NCBI GenBank assembly: GCA_025353165.1
Contig: JANXRE010000035.1
Span: 1-36,757, forward strand
Direction of reading: 5' to 3'
From: Acidobacteriota bacterium
Lineage (GTDB): Bacteria > Acidobacteriota > Terriglobia > Bryobacterales > Bryobacteraceae
DNA length: 36,757 bases
The translations under genes and the position numbers were made by a program. Below are positions 25,139 to 33,272 of the stretch, one piece after another; position 1 is the first letter of the stretch; the number at the start of each line of letters is the position of its first letter. The notes beneath the pieces were generated by a model. That model was not told the DNA's origin. It was given only the letters and a program-made list of their open reading frames with translations, and ran no database searches.

Positions 25139-25343
25139 CTGGAATGGTGAAGGAAACGCCGAGCGAGGCGGAGGCCAATTCGCCGTGCGCAATGTGGTCG
25201 GCAATTACCTCGATGGCCAGGCGTTCCGCTTTGCTGATTGCCTCGTCCCGAGTCTGGCCGTAACACAGGACGCCGGGAAGCTCGAGGGCCTCCGCGATCC
25301 AGCGGCCATCTTCCTCCCGATCCAGATCGATCGTCAGTTTCAC
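25116..25343 (-). CDS. hicB: HicB-family antitoxin
   Basis: 75 residues from a GTG at 25343, chosen because LTIDLDREEDGRWIAEALEL is the usual first strand-loop-strand of HicB; longer in-frame starts add residues not expected in the family. The domain is the partial RNase-H-like fold (LPGVLCYGQTRDEAISKAER, AIEVIADH). The usual C-terminal DNA-binding domain is absent, so this is the short HicB form that may not repress its own promoter by itself. It sits 20 bases after the citramalate-synthase-like gene on the same strand and may be co-transcribed with that operon. Confidence 0.82.
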   Translation of the reverse strand: MKLTIDLDREEDGRWIAEALELPGVLCYGQTRDEAISKAERLAIEVIADHIAHGELASASLGVSFTIPDEHLARQ

Positions 25344-25363
25344 TCTCTTACCGTAGCGGGTGC

Positions 25364-26779
25364 TCAAACTGCCCAGGAGTAGTCGGCTACCGGGGCTGGG
25401 ATGGCGTGGGCGGCGCGGGCCCGCATGATCTCCAGGTGGACGGCATCGACCAGAGCGAGCCAACTGGCTTCAATGATGTTGTCGGAGATTCCGGCGGTCG
25501 TCCAGGATTTCTCGCCGTCGCTCCACTGGATCAACGCCCGGCACTTCGCGTCCGTTCCGTGGAAGGATTCGAGAACGCGGAGCCGGTAATCCACCAGCTT
25601 CACTTTCTCCACGGATGCGTAGAGCGTCGCGAGGGCCTGGCGCAGGGCAAGATCCAAAGCGTTCACCGGACCGGCCGCGGTCGCCGATCCGTTGAGCACC
25701 GCGTCCCCCGCTTCCAGCGTCACTTCGGCGTGGCTCTCTTTCCGGTTCGTCATGACTTCGTAGCTGAGCACCGAGAACGGGCGCGCGTTTGGATCCGAGG
25801 CTTCGCGCGCGAGCAGTTCGAAGGTGCCGTCCGCCGCGGCGAGGTCGTAGCCTTCTTCTTCCTTCCTGCGGATCTTCTCAAGTAGCTCCCGGCGTGCAGG
25901 GGACGGGAGGCGGTCGGGCATGCGGTTTACTACCTTGCGCTGCGTGTTCCCGACGTATTCGGCTTCGGCGCGCGAGCCGACGTAGGGCAGATCCTCCCGG
26001 AGGGGGAGATTCGCGGTTTCGGAGAGGAAGCGCGCGAGCGAGTTGAGATGCTCCAGCCTTTCGCGGCCGACCGTCGTGCAGCCGGCTTTCAGTTCGAGGT
26101 TGGGGAGGATCGACGATAGATTCGCGCAGCCGCAACGCTCGCCATATCCGTTGAAGCAGCCCTGCACGTGAGTGAAGCCCTGCTCGACGGCGGCGATGGA
26201 ATTGGCGACGGCCAGATCGCCGTCGTTGTGGGCGTGGATGCCCAGGACCGTTTGCGGGAAGCGCTTGCGGACGGCGGCGCAGATGCGGGCGATGCGGCTG
26301 GTCAGCATGCCGCCGCTGGTGTCGCACAGGCAGATCACATCGGCGCCGGCGTCGCGCGCCGTATCGAGGGTACGCAGCGCAAGCTCGGGACTGGACTGGT
26401 AGGCGTCGAAGAAATCCTCGGCGTTGAAGATGACTTCCCGGCCGTGGCGCTTGAAAATGGCGATTCGATCCGCATTGAGGCCGCGGCACTCGCTGGAGAG
26501 GCAGACGACAGGCGTCCCGGCTTCGAGCAGCACCTGGATGGACGCATCGTTGTCGATGTAGCCGAAGGCGGTGAGCCGCGCGTGCTTCAGCTTCAGATCG
26601 CGGGCGCGCTCGAAGAATACGCGGTCGCGTGGATCGACGGCGGGCCAGCCTGCGTCGATGTAGTCGATGCCGAAGTCGTCCAGGCGGCGGGCGATGGCGA
26701 GCTTGTCGTCGAGGCTGAACGATACGGTGCTGCTTTGCGCTCCGTCGTGCAAGGTGGAATCGAGGATGAATACTCTCAT
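25364..26779 (-). CDS. Divergent citramalate synthase-like protein (HMGL/DRE-TIM family)
   Basis: 471 residues. Overall layout matches (R)-citramalate synthase CimA: DKLAIARRLDDFGIDYIDAGWP, NAEDFFDAY, LCDTSGGM, the metal HxH at His182/His184 (IHAHNDGDLAVANS), NGYGERCG and a C-terminal LeuA regulatory domain (YDLAAADGTFELL onward). But DxTLRDG, whose Arg is catalytic across the family, reads DSTLHDGAQ (His11), and the AFAHKGGxHVSA segment is missing: PYVG (265-268) runs directly to AEYVGN. The protein is about 60 residues shorter than usual. It could be a paralogue with changed activity or an inactive one. ATGA overlap with the aminotransferase gene. Confidence 0.75.
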   Translation of the reverse strand: MRVFILDSTLHDGAQSSTVSFSLDDKLAIARRLDDFGIDYIDAGWPAVDPRDRVFFERARDLKLKHARLTAFGYIDNDASIQVLLEAGTPVVCLSSECRGLNADRIAIFKRHGREVIFNAEDFFDAYQSSPELALRTLDTARDAGADVICLCDTSGGMLTSRIARICAAVRKRFPQTVLGIHAHNDGDLAVANSIAAVEQGFTHVQGCFNGYGERCGCANLSSILPNLELKAGCTTVGRERLEHLNSLARFLSETANLPLREDLPYVGSRAEAEYVGNTQRKVVNRMPDRLPSPARRELLEKIRRKEEEGYDLAAADGTFELLAREASDPNARPFSVLSYEVMTNRKESHAEVTLEAGDAVLNGSATAAGPVNALDLALRQALATLYASVEKVKLVDYRLRVLESFHGTDAKCRALIQWSDGEKSWTTAGISDNIIEASWLALVDAVHLEIMRARAAHAIPAPVADYSWAV

Positions 26780-27714
26780 GCGGTCACCAGGGAAGGCGTG
26801 TGTACGCCGGTTGGATGGAGCCAGCGCGCGTATTGGGGGAGGCGGCCTCGGGTGGCGTCGAAATACAGGCTCTTGAGTTGGCGGGCGACCGGACCGATTT
26901 GACCCGATCCTATGTTGCGGTGATCCACTTTGACAATGGGCGCGAGCTCCACCGCCGTGCCGGTGAAGAAGGCTTCGTCGGCCTGGTAGAGTTCACTGCG
27001 GTCGATGCTCCTTTCTAACACTTCGAGGCGCATCTCGTTTTTCGCCAGTTCCATGATGCTGGCTCTTGTGATGCCTTCCAGGATGTTGTCCGTCGCGGGC
27101 GGCGTGACGAGCTGGCCGTTGCGGACCATGAAGAGATTGCAGGTTGCGCCTTCGGCGACGTGGCCGCTTTCGGTCAGGAAGATGGCTTCATCGAAACCGT
27201 TGCGGCGGGCTTCGTCGGTAGCGAGTACGCTGTTGACGTAGGCTCCGCAGATCTTGGCTCGGCCGGGGATGGCGTTGTCTTCGACGCGACGCCAGGAGAC
27301 TATGCCGGCGTGGATGCCCTGGTCGCTTTCCAGGTAGACGCCGAAGGGAATCACCACCACCGCGTAGGCGTCGTTGTTGTCGGGCGCGACTCCGATGCGG
27401 GCGGAGGCTTTGTAGGCCAGCGGGCGGGCGTAAACGCTCAAGTGGAATTCGTTGCGGCGGCACAGCTCGGAGGTCAGCTCGACGAGATCGGCCGGGGCGG
27501 GCGGGACGTCAATGCGGAGGATGGCGCAGTTCTTTTTCCAACGCTCGTAATGGTCGAGTGCGCGGACCAGGAAGAGATCGCGCTGCGTTTCGTCGTAGTA
27601 GCCGCGAATGCCTTCGAACACTCCGGTGCCGTAGTTGAGGGCGTGCGTCAGGATGTTGACGTTGGCTTCCGAGAGGGGGATGAAGCGGTTGTTGAACCAG
27701 ACGATGGGATTCAT
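26776..27714 (-). CDS. ilvE: Branched-chain amino acid aminotransferase
   Basis: 312 residues, fold-type IV PLP enzyme. The ATG at 27714 has GGAG seven bases upstream and overlaps the previous stop by ATGA. Family features: FNNRFIPLSEANVNILTHALNYGTGVFEGIRGY at the start (shown here in part only as FNNRF and YGTGVFEGIRGY), Lys154 in GRAKICGAYVNS forming the Schiff base, the glutamate in LTESGHVAEGATCNLFM and EGITRASIMELA. It interconverts leucine, isoleucine or valine and their 2-oxo acids with glutamate. Its place after a 2-oxoacid:ferredoxin oxidoreductase suggests the oxo acids are passed between the two. Confidence 0.9.
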   Translation of the reverse strand: MNPIVWFNNRFIPLSEANVNILTHALNYGTGVFEGIRGYYDETQRDLFLVRALDHYERWKKNCAILRIDVPPAPADLVELTSELCRRNEFHLSVYARPLAYKASARIGVAPDNNDAYAVVVIPFGVYLESDQGIHAGIVSWRRVEDNAIPGRAKICGAYVNSVLATDEARRNGFDEAIFLTESGHVAEGATCNLFMVRNGQLVTPPATDNILEGITRASIMELAKNEMRLEVLERSIDRSELYQADEAFFTGTAVELAPIVKVDHRNIGSGQIGPVARQLKSLYFDATRGRLPQYARWLHPTGVHTPSLVTA

Positions 27715-29153
27715 GAGTTTACTCCTATACATTCACGGCCCGCTTGCAGGGCGCGGCGATCCAGTTCCAGCCAGCGCTCGGTTTTGACGAGGCGCCGGAG
27801 GGCGGAGTCGATGGCCGAGGGCTCGAACAGGCCGGCGGCTCCGAGCATGACGATGTTTCCCGCCCGGGCGTCGCCGAGTTTGTCCGCCATGGCGGTGAAT
27901 GGTTGGACGATGTAGTTTACGTCTTTGCGGTCCGCGCCCTCCGGCAGTTCGGTTCCGTTGTACAGGACCAGGCCGCCGGGCTCCACCGCGTTCAAGAACT
28001 TGTGTAGCGACGGCTCGTTGAGGGCCATCAGGACGCTGGGTTTGGAGACGAGCGGAGAGTCGATCTCGTGGCTGGCGATGCGGACGTGGCAGTTGGAGGT
28101 GCCGGAACGCATCTCCGGTCCGTAGGAGGGGAGCCAGGAGACTTCGAGGCCGGCTTCCAACCCGGCTTCGGCTAGAACCTGTCCGAGCATCAGGACGCCT
28201 TGTCCTCCGAAGCCGGCTACTTTGATGCGGAGGTCCGCTCCCTTACGGCCGCGGCTCGGAAAGGCGGTCGGAGGCGCGTCGGTGGGCGGTGAGGATTGGG
28301 CATGTTTGCCGGCGGCGATCAGGTCGCGGACTGTCTCCAGCGACGGCGCGGGTTTCGGGGCCGGGCGGGGCTGCGCTTCCTTCGTTTTGTCGCGGAATAC
28401 CGCCAGAGGGTAGACTTTCGTCAGTTCTTCCTCCACCCACTTCTGGGCGTCCTGGGGCTGCATCTTCCAGATGGTCGGGCACGGCGAAAGCACCTCGATC
28501 AAGGAGAATCCCAGGCCCTTGGCTTGGGTGTCGAGAGCTTTTTTGATGGCTTTCGCCGCGCCCTGAATCATCTTGTTGTTACCGAGCGCTACCCGCTCAA
28601 TGTAGACGGGCGCTTCGAGGGAGGACAGCACTTCGGAGATGTGCAGCGGGTAGCCCTCGTTCCAGATGGACCGGCCGAAGGGCGACGTGGTGCTCTTTTC
28701 ACCCAGCGGCGTGGTCGGCGCCATTTGGCCGCCGGTCATGCCGTAGATGGCGTTATTGATGAAGAAGACGGTGATCGGCTCGCCGCGATTGGCGGCATGG
28801 AGGATCTCGGCGGACCCGATGGCGGCCAGATCGCCGTCGCCCTGATAGCTGATGACGATGCTCTCGGGCAGGGCGCGCTTGATGCCGGTGGCGGCGGCCG
28901 GCGCGCGCCCGTGAGCCACCTGCACGTTGCCGACGTCGAAGTAGTAATACGCGAAGACGGAGCAGCCCACCGGGCTGACGAGAACGGTGCGGTTTTGGAC
29001 GCCGAGTTCGTCGATGGCTTTGGCGATCAGCTTATGCACGATGCCGTGGCCGCAGCCGGGGCAGTAGTGAGTCTGGTGCTGGAGCTCCGACTTACGGTCG
29101 TAGTTCGAGTAGAAGGCCTTGGCTTTCTGGTGGAGGACATCGAAGTCAGACAT
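27711..29153 (-). CDS. 2-oxoacid:ferredoxin oxidoreductase, fused beta and gamma subunits
   Basis: 480 residues. Residues 1-250 are the thiamine-diphosphate beta subunit: [14 protein letters not shown], then [20 protein letters not shown] and FFINN (the GDG...NN motif). A Pro/Ala-rich linker (about 255-305) leads to a gamma subunit starting [21 protein letters not shown], with [12 protein letters not shown]. In most relatives these are separate proteins. With the alpha subunit and ferredoxin encoded just upstream it forms an enzyme that oxidatively decarboxylates a 2-oxo acid to acyl-CoA, reducing ferredoxin, or the reverse. Neighbouring ilvE favours branched-chain oxo acids (VOR-like). Start overlaps the alpha gene by eight bases. 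Confidence 0.88.
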   Translation of the reverse strand: MSDFDVLHQKAKAFYSNYDRKSELQHQTHYCPGCGHGIVHKLIAKAIDELGVQNRTVLVSPVGCSVFAYYYFDVGNVQVAHGRAPAAATGIKRALPESIVISYQGDGDLAAIGSAEILHAANRGEPITVFFINNAIYGMTGGQMAPTTPLGEKSTTSPFGRSIWNEGYPLHISEVLSSLEAPVYIERVALGNNKMIQGAAKAIKKALDTQAKGLGFSLIEVLSPCPTIWKMQPQDAQKWVEEELTKVYPLAVFRDKTKEAQPRPAPKPAPSLETVRDLIAAGKHAQSSPPTDAPPTAFPSRGRKGADLRIKVAGFGGQGVLMLGQVLAEAGLEAGLEVSWLPSYGPEMRSGTSNCHVRIASHEIDSPLVSKPSVLMALNEPSLHKFLNAVEPGGLVLYNGTELPEGADRKDVNYIVQPFTAMADKLGDARAGNIVMLGAAGLFEPSAIDSALRRLVKTERWLELDRRALQAGRECIGVNS

Positions 29154-30201
29154 GGGCGAGCGCTCCCTTGCGGACTACGTTCAGGATCTCTTCGGCGGAG
29201 GGGACGTTGCCCCCGACGCGGGTGTAGAGATGCACGGGTTTGCGGCCTTCCACGGCGAGCCGGACATCCTCGACCAACTGGCCGGTGGAGAGCTCGACCA
29301 CGGTGAAAGCGGAGGCGGTCCCGGCAAGACTGCGAAGCTGTTCGGACGGGAACGGGAAGAGGGTGATGGGGCGGAGCAGCCCGGCCTGGATTCCTTCGGC
29401 GCGGGCCAGGTTCACCACCGATTTCAAGATGCGGGCGACGATGCCGTAGCCCACCAGGATCAGATCGGCGTCTTCGGTGCGGTACTGCTGGAAGCGGACC
29501 TCCTCGCGTTGGGCGCGGTCGTACTTGGCTTGCAGGTTGCGGACGTGGCGCTCCAGATCATCGGGCTCGAGGTATAGGGAGGTGAACAGGTTCTTCCGGG
29601 TTTCCTCGTTTCCGCGGACGGCCCAGGGCGGCGGCGCGGGCAGGGTGGCCCGCTCGGGGAACTCGACGGGTTCCATCATTTGCCCGATGAAGCCGTCGGC
29701 GAGGACGTAGACGGGGTTGCGGTATTCGTCGGCCAGGTCGAAGGCGAGCATGGTGAGGTCGAGCATTTCCTGCACGGAATCGGGCGCGAGGACGAGGGCG
29801 CGGTAGCAACCATGCCCGCCGCCCTTGACCACCTGCATGTAGTCGCTTTGCTCGGGGGCGATGTTGCCGAGGCCGGGGCCGCCGCGCATGATGTCGGCGA
29901 TGACGCAGGGGAGTTCCGCGCCGGCGAGGTAGCTGATGCCCTCCTGCATGAGGCTGATGCCGGGGCCGCTGGAGGCGCTCATGCAGCGGACGCCGGCCGC
30001 GGCCGAGCCGTAGAGCATGTTGACGGCGGCGATTTCGGATTCGGCCTGGAGGAACGTCCCGCCGGCTTGGGGCATGTAGAAGGCGGCTGCCTCGGCGATT
30101 TCGCTGGCCGGGGTGATGGGGTAGCCGTAGAAGGCCCGGCAGCCGGCCAGGATTGCGCCGCGAACGATGGCGTCGTTGCCTTTGATGAGTTGTTTAGGCA
30201 T
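29146..30201 (-). CDS. 2-oxoacid:ferredoxin oxidoreductase, alpha subunit
   Basis: 351 residues from the ATG at 30201; the longer frame to 30288 would only reread the ferredoxin gene. Pyrimidine-binding domain: [20 protein letters not shown], then [11 protein letters not shown], the core motif of the family (usually GYPITPSSE). [21 protein letters not shown] has the catalytic glutamate region, and [20 protein letters not shown] the next motif. Domain II follows near residue 245 ([19 protein letters not shown]). It starts within the last eight bases of the ferredoxin gene. Confidence 0.9.
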   Translation of the reverse strand: MPKQLIKGNDAIVRGAILAGCRAFYGYPITPASEIAEAAAFYMPQAGGTFLQAESEIAAVNMLYGSAAAGVRCMSASSGPGISLMQEGISYLAGAELPCVIADIMRGGPGLGNIAPEQSDYMQVVKGGGHGCYRALVLAPDSVQEMLDLTMLAFDLADEYRNPVYVLADGFIGQMMEPVEFPERATLPAPPPWAVRGNEETRKNLFTSLYLEPDDLERHVRNLQAKYDRAQREEVRFQQYRTEDADLILVGYGIVARILKSVVNLARAEGIQAGLLRPITLFPFPSEQLRSLAGTASAFTVVELSTGQLVEDVRLAVEGRKPVHLYTRVGGNVPSAEEILNVVRKGALAHV

Positions 30202-30421
30202 GGGCAGACCTGCGGTAGACGGTGATGGCGCCGGGTTCCGGGCAGGCGAAGAAACAGAGCCCGCATCCGGTGCAGCCGTGGCCGTCATATACGGCTGGAT
30301 GGTAGCCGCAGTGGTTCAGGTACACCTCGAGGCGGAGGACCCCCGGCGTACAGGACTTCACGCAAAGACCACATCCTTTGCACTCTCCGGCGTCGATGGT
30401 GACGTTTCCTTTATCTGGCAT
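30194..30421 (-). CDS. 2x[4Fe-4S] ferredoxin (delta subunit of the oxidoreductase)
   Basis: 75 residues. Two complete CxxCxxCxxxC motifs, [11 protein letters not shown] (residues 14-24) and [11 protein letters not shown] (50-60), bind two [4Fe-4S] clusters. Two extra features, [14 protein letters not shown] and [11 protein letters not shown], are typical of the KorD/VorD subunit. It passes electrons between the TPP site and free ferredoxin. Its start lies 64 bases inside the end of the CoA-transferase gene. Confidence 0.9.
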   Translation of the reverse strand: MPDKGNVTIDAGECKGCGLCVKSCTPGVLRLEVYLNHCGYHPAVYDGHGCTGCGLCFFACPEPGAITVYRRSAHA

Positions 30422-31683
30422 AGCTCGTTGTGAAATTTGGGATGGGCAATCGCGATCAACGCCTCGGCTCGCTGGCGCAGAGTCTTGCCGTGGAGATACG
30501 CGATTCCATACTCGGTTACCACGTAGTGGACATCGGCGCGGCTGGTGACCACGCCCGCGCCGGGGTCCAGAATGGGGCAAATGCGGGAGATTGCGCCGTT
30601 TTTCGCAGTGGATGGGAGCGCGATGATCGCCTTCCCGCCATTGGAGCGGGCCGCGCCCCGGGTGAAATCGACCTGCCCGCCGAAGCCGCTGTAGGGGCTG
30701 CCGCCGATGGAGTCGGCGCAGACCTGTCCGGTTAAATCGACCTGAATAGCCGAATTGATGGCGATCATGCGGTCGTTGCGGGCGATTACGAAGGGGTCAT
30801 TGGTGTACTTGGTGGGCCGCATCTCGAAAATGGGGTTTTCGTTCATGAATTCGAACAGGCGGCGGGTGCCGAGCGCGAAGCCGATGAGGATCTTGCCGCG
30901 GTGGATGTTCTTGCGGTCGCCGGTAAGTACGCCGGCCTCGATAAGATCGATGACGCCATCGGAACACATCTCGCTGTGCACGCCGAGGTCTTTATGATCG
31001 CGGAGGCAGCCGAGGACCGCGTCGGGGATTCCGCCGATGCCGGTCTGGAGGACCGCGCCGTCGGGGATCAGCGACGCTACGTTGGCGGCAATGCGGCGCT
31101 GGACCTCGGAGGGGGGCTCCCTGGGGAGCTCGAGGAGCGGGCGGTCGGTTTCGACGATCGCGTTTACTTTGCTGACGTGGATGAAGCTCTCGCCGTAGGT
31201 GCGGGGCATTTGCCGGTTGACCTCGACGATGAGGTGGCGGGCGCAAAGGCCGGCGGTGAGGCCGCAATCGACGGAAGTCCCCAGGCTGAGGAAGCCGTGT
31301 TCGTCGGGCGGACTGGTTTGGAGGAAGGCGACGTCGATGGGGAGCTGGCCGGTGCGGAACAGGTCCTCGATTTCGCTGAGGAAGATGGGGGTGTAGTCGG
31401 CGCGTCCGGCGGCCACGGCGGGGCGGACGTTGCCGCCCAGGAACATGCCGTTGTGTCGGAAAATGCCCTCGTATTCGGGCCGGGTGTAGGGGGCGTCGCC
31501 GAACGTCAGCATGTGCAGGAGCTCGACTTTGCGGAGTTCGGGGGCGCGGAGGACCAGCGCGTCGAGGAGCGGCTTGGGCGTGCCGCAGCCCTCGTGGACA
31601 TAGACCCGGTTACCGGAGCGCACGGTCTCGACGGACTGTTCGGCGGTCCGTCGTTTGGATCGGAAGTCGTCGCGCCAGCTCAT
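30358..31683 (-). CDS. Acetyl-CoA hydrolase/CoA-transferase family protein
   Basis: 441 residues. Both family domains are present; [14 protein letters not shown] and the catalytic glutamate in [10 protein letters not shown] are clear, as are [12 protein letters not shown] and [14 protein letters not shown]. Relatives move CoA between short-chain acids (4-hydroxybutyrate, butyrate:acetate). ATG at 31683 has AAGGAG seven bases upstream. The last 20 residues after HPKFHNEL read through the ferredoxin start in another frame; relatives normally stop near this place, so a stop may have been lost. First gene after a strong-looking promoter, and probably head of the operon that runs to hicA. It could release branched-chain or straight fatty acids from the acyl-CoA made by the oxidoreductase. 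Confidence 0.88.
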   Translation of the reverse strand: MSWRDDFRSKRRTAEQSVETVRSGNRVYVHEGCGTPKPLLDALVLRAPELRKVELLHMLTFGDAPYTRPEYEGIFRHNGMFLGGNVRPAVAAGRADYTPIFLSEIEDLFRTGQLPIDVAFLQTSPPDEHGFLSLGTSVDCGLTAGLCARHLIVEVNRQMPRTYGESFIHVSKVNAIVETDRPLLELPREPPSEVQRRIAANVASLIPDGAVLQTGIGGIPDAVLGCLRDHKDLGVHSEMCSDGVIDLIEAGVLTGDRKNIHRGKILIGFALGTRRLFEFMNENPIFEMRPTKYTNDPFVIARNDRMIAINSAIQVDLTGQVCADSIGGSPYSGFGGQVDFTRGAARSNGGKAIIALPSTAKNGAISRICPILDPGAGVVTSRADVHYVVTEYGIAYLHGKTLRQRAEALIAIAHPKFHNELCQIKETSPSTPESAKDVVFA

Positions 31684-31731
31684 GTTCGGGCTCCTTTCTT
31701 TGTAGCACCACTTCTACGTGGGTCCAACAAT

Positions 31732-31760
31732 ACTATAGACAATTCGCGGGCGAAATTCAA
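31732..31760 (-). promoter_or_regulatory. Sigma70-type promoter of the CoA-transferase/oxidoreductase operon
   Basis: Read on the minus strand: TTGAAT (31755-31760), 17 bases, TATAGT (31732-31737). Both boxes are near consensus and the spacing is ideal. The transcript would start about 31725, leaving roughly 40 bases of leader with AAGGAG before the ATG at 31683. This is the best promoter I can see in the window. Confidence 0.6.
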
Positions 31761-31808
31761 GTATTTTAGATCCTTATATCTGAATAACATAGACAGGCCG
31801 ATGGAGGT

Positions 31809-32372
31809 TCAGGCTGCTTTGGGCCGATCGAAGGGCTCGGAATTCGGCTTGCAGGGCACTGATTCAATGGTGGTTAGGTCCTTCCTGGGTTCGTTTCGTA
31901 ATTTATGTTTTTGAGCGTCGAGAAGGTCGCGCCAGGCCCTGCGCCAAGTGCGGGCGTGCATGGTTTCGTAGCGCTGGAGGAGTTGAAGGGATTGGGAGTT
32001 GGTGGCTGCGCGGCCGAAGGCGAGGGCGGCGCACTCGGCTATCGTGATGTCCTCCCAATCCCCGGCGATCTCTTCGCTCCTGACGTCCAGGACGGACTTC
32101 TGGTGAAGCCAGCAGCGGCGCTCGCGCCATTTGGCGGCGGCCATCTGCTCGACGAGGGCGGTTTCGATTTCGCCTTGGGGGTGCAATTCGTCGAAGTAGG
32201 TTTGGAGGAGTTGGTCGAATTCAGATTGCTCCTCGGACTTGAGGACGAGGTGCGCGGCGGTGAGCTGGTGGGCGCGGGCGTTCAGCGACGCTCGCTCTTT
32301 TCCCTCGGGGGTGGCAGGGCCGTTGGACTTGGCGCCGTTGTTGCGGGCTGCATCGCGCTGTTTGTCGGTCAT
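31809..32372 (-). CDS. Small protein with N-terminal TPEGK motif, function unknown
   Basis: 187 residues from the ATG at 32372, with TAGGAG about six bases upstream. The N-terminus DKQRDAARNNGAKSNGPATP followed by EGKERASLNARAHQL has the pattern R.N...S.GP.TPEGK....NA..H, which I know from families present in many copies in Solibacter-like Acidobacteria. The remainder is helical (LLQTYFDELHPQGEIETALV, KWRERRCWLHQKS) with a Trp/Arg-rich segment. No enzyme motif. The N-terminus is basic and could contact nucleic acid, but that is only a guess. Confidence 0.7.
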   Translation of the reverse strand: MTDKQRDAARNNGAKSNGPATPEGKERASLNARAHQLTAAHLVLKSEEQSEFDQLLQTYFDELHPQGEIETALVEQMAAAKWRERRCWLHQKSVLDVRSEEIAGDWEDITIAECAALAFGRAATNSQSLQLLQRYETMHARTWRRAWRDLLDAQKHKLRNEPRKDLTTIESVPCKPNSEPFDRPKAA

Positions 32373-32563
32373 TATGGCTCCTAATACCATTTTATCGCAG
32401 GACTGCTAATAATTGACGGCGCTTTCTATGGATATTACTGATATTAAATGAGTTAACGATTGTGGAGAGGTGTGAATGGCCCATGGCCGAAGGGCACAAC
32501 GGGGGATGAAAATGGGCGCTACTCGGCGTATGCTGTACTACGTCGAGGGCTGATCAAGGCCGT

Positions 32564-32710
32564 CGACCGGTTGGCGCTTCCAGCACGTGTGTGAATGTGG
32601 TCCGGACGCTTGCAGCGCTCAAGCAGCACAAGGTCCAGCAGGTGGCCATGGAATCTACCGGGGTGTACTGGATCCCGGTGTGGAACGTGCTCGAGACCCA
32701 GGCGAGATGA
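32564..32710 (+). mobile_element. IS110-family transposase fragment
   Basis: One frame reads NVVRTLAALKQHKVQQ, then VAMESTGVYWIPVWNVLETQ and stops at 32708-32710. VAMESTGVYW.P.WNVLE is the second acidic motif of the DEDD domain of IS110 transposases; the N-terminal and all later parts are gone. No terminal repeats can be defined. It sits in the 32373-32789 gap, which otherwise shows lower GC, a direct repeat of GATATTA near 32429-32444 and no gene. It marks an old insertion beside the two-gene unit that follows. Confidence 0.6.
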
Positions 32711-32789
32711 TCGGCCTCCTCCAGCGTGACGTCATGCACAACTGCAACATTTGAGCAGCTCAGAAGTGTGAGATGACAATTTCGCACGG

Positions 32790-33272
32790 GTGCCGTCCTT
32801 CCAGGGGGTGAGAGCGCGCAGGCACGATGACCTGGGATACGATAAGGCGTTAGGCCCGAATGGTTCACCACAATTAGGACATTTGCGAAAGGCCTTCCAA
32901 CGCCACCGGCAACCTGGTCTTCAACAGGCACAAAGCCGGAATCTTCTTCTTTTCTACGCAGTTGAGTGTGGATTGAAGGCGGCTTGGTTGACACGTAATC
33001 GACTGCGGGATACGTCGGATATCGAGTCACAGTTGAAAGGGAAGTGGAACGGGCACGATCTAGTATTCTGGACCAAGGAGTTGTACCTGCCTGCCGTGAT
33101 CACCAACGGAAGCGCCACTTTTCGCTTGAGGTCGGGCAGCACTAAGCTGGGCATCGAACTTGCCCACCAAGTATGGCGGTACGGCGCAGACGTCGAGCCC
33201 GCCGATGAAGTCGCGCTTGCGAATTGGCTTGAACAGGTTTGGCAGTGGGCAAAAGGGGAGCTAAGGTTGTGA
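32790..33272 (+). CDS. Small helical protein, possibly HEPN-like, coupled to the double-NTPase gene
   Basis: About 160 residues; the start is uncertain (GTG at 32790 or 32808, neither with a good ribosome site), so the 5' end may have been changed by the neighbouring IS. The core reads SPQLGHLRKAFQRHRQPG, RNLLLFYAVECGLKAAWLTR, GHDLVFWTKELYLPAV and ends WLEQVWQWAKGEL. A long helix with an E-C-x-L-K centre followed by a GHDL...L helix is the look of HEPN or HEPN-like helical bundles. The RNase motif R-x4-6-H is not present, so ribonuclease activity is not supported. Its TGA overlaps the next gene's GTG (GTGA), hence the two are made together. No function is known to me. Confidence 0.65.
   Translation: MPSFQGVRARRHDDLGYDKALGPNGSPQLGHLRKAFQRHRQPGLQQAQSRNLLLFYAVECGLKAAWLTRNRLRDTSDIESQLKGKWNGHDLVFWTKELYLPAVITNGSATFRLRSGSTKLGIELAHQVWRYGADVEPADEVALANWLEQVWQWAKGELRL

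Noticed and set aside
28296-29306. Plus-strand open frame of 336 codons opposite the oxidoreductase subunits
   Set aside because: Gly/Asp/Val-rich antisense shadow without a ribosome site; the minus strand has GDG...NN and CPGCGH motifs.
30901-31914. Plus-strand open frame of 337 codons opposite the CoA-transferase
   Set aside because: Shadow frame that also runs through the promoter region; no motif.
32429-32444. GATATTA direct repeat as a possible CRISPR or integration site
   Set aside because: Only two adjacent copies, short and AT-rich, without spacers or an integrase.
32554-33030. Minus-strand open frame of 158 codons over the IS fragment and the small helical gene
   Set aside because: No family pattern; the plus strand carries the IS110 motif and the conserved-looking helical core.
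32790-33272. Calling the small protein an active HEPN ribonuclease toxin
   Set aside because: The R-x4-6-H motif is not present; only the helical pattern supports the resemblance.
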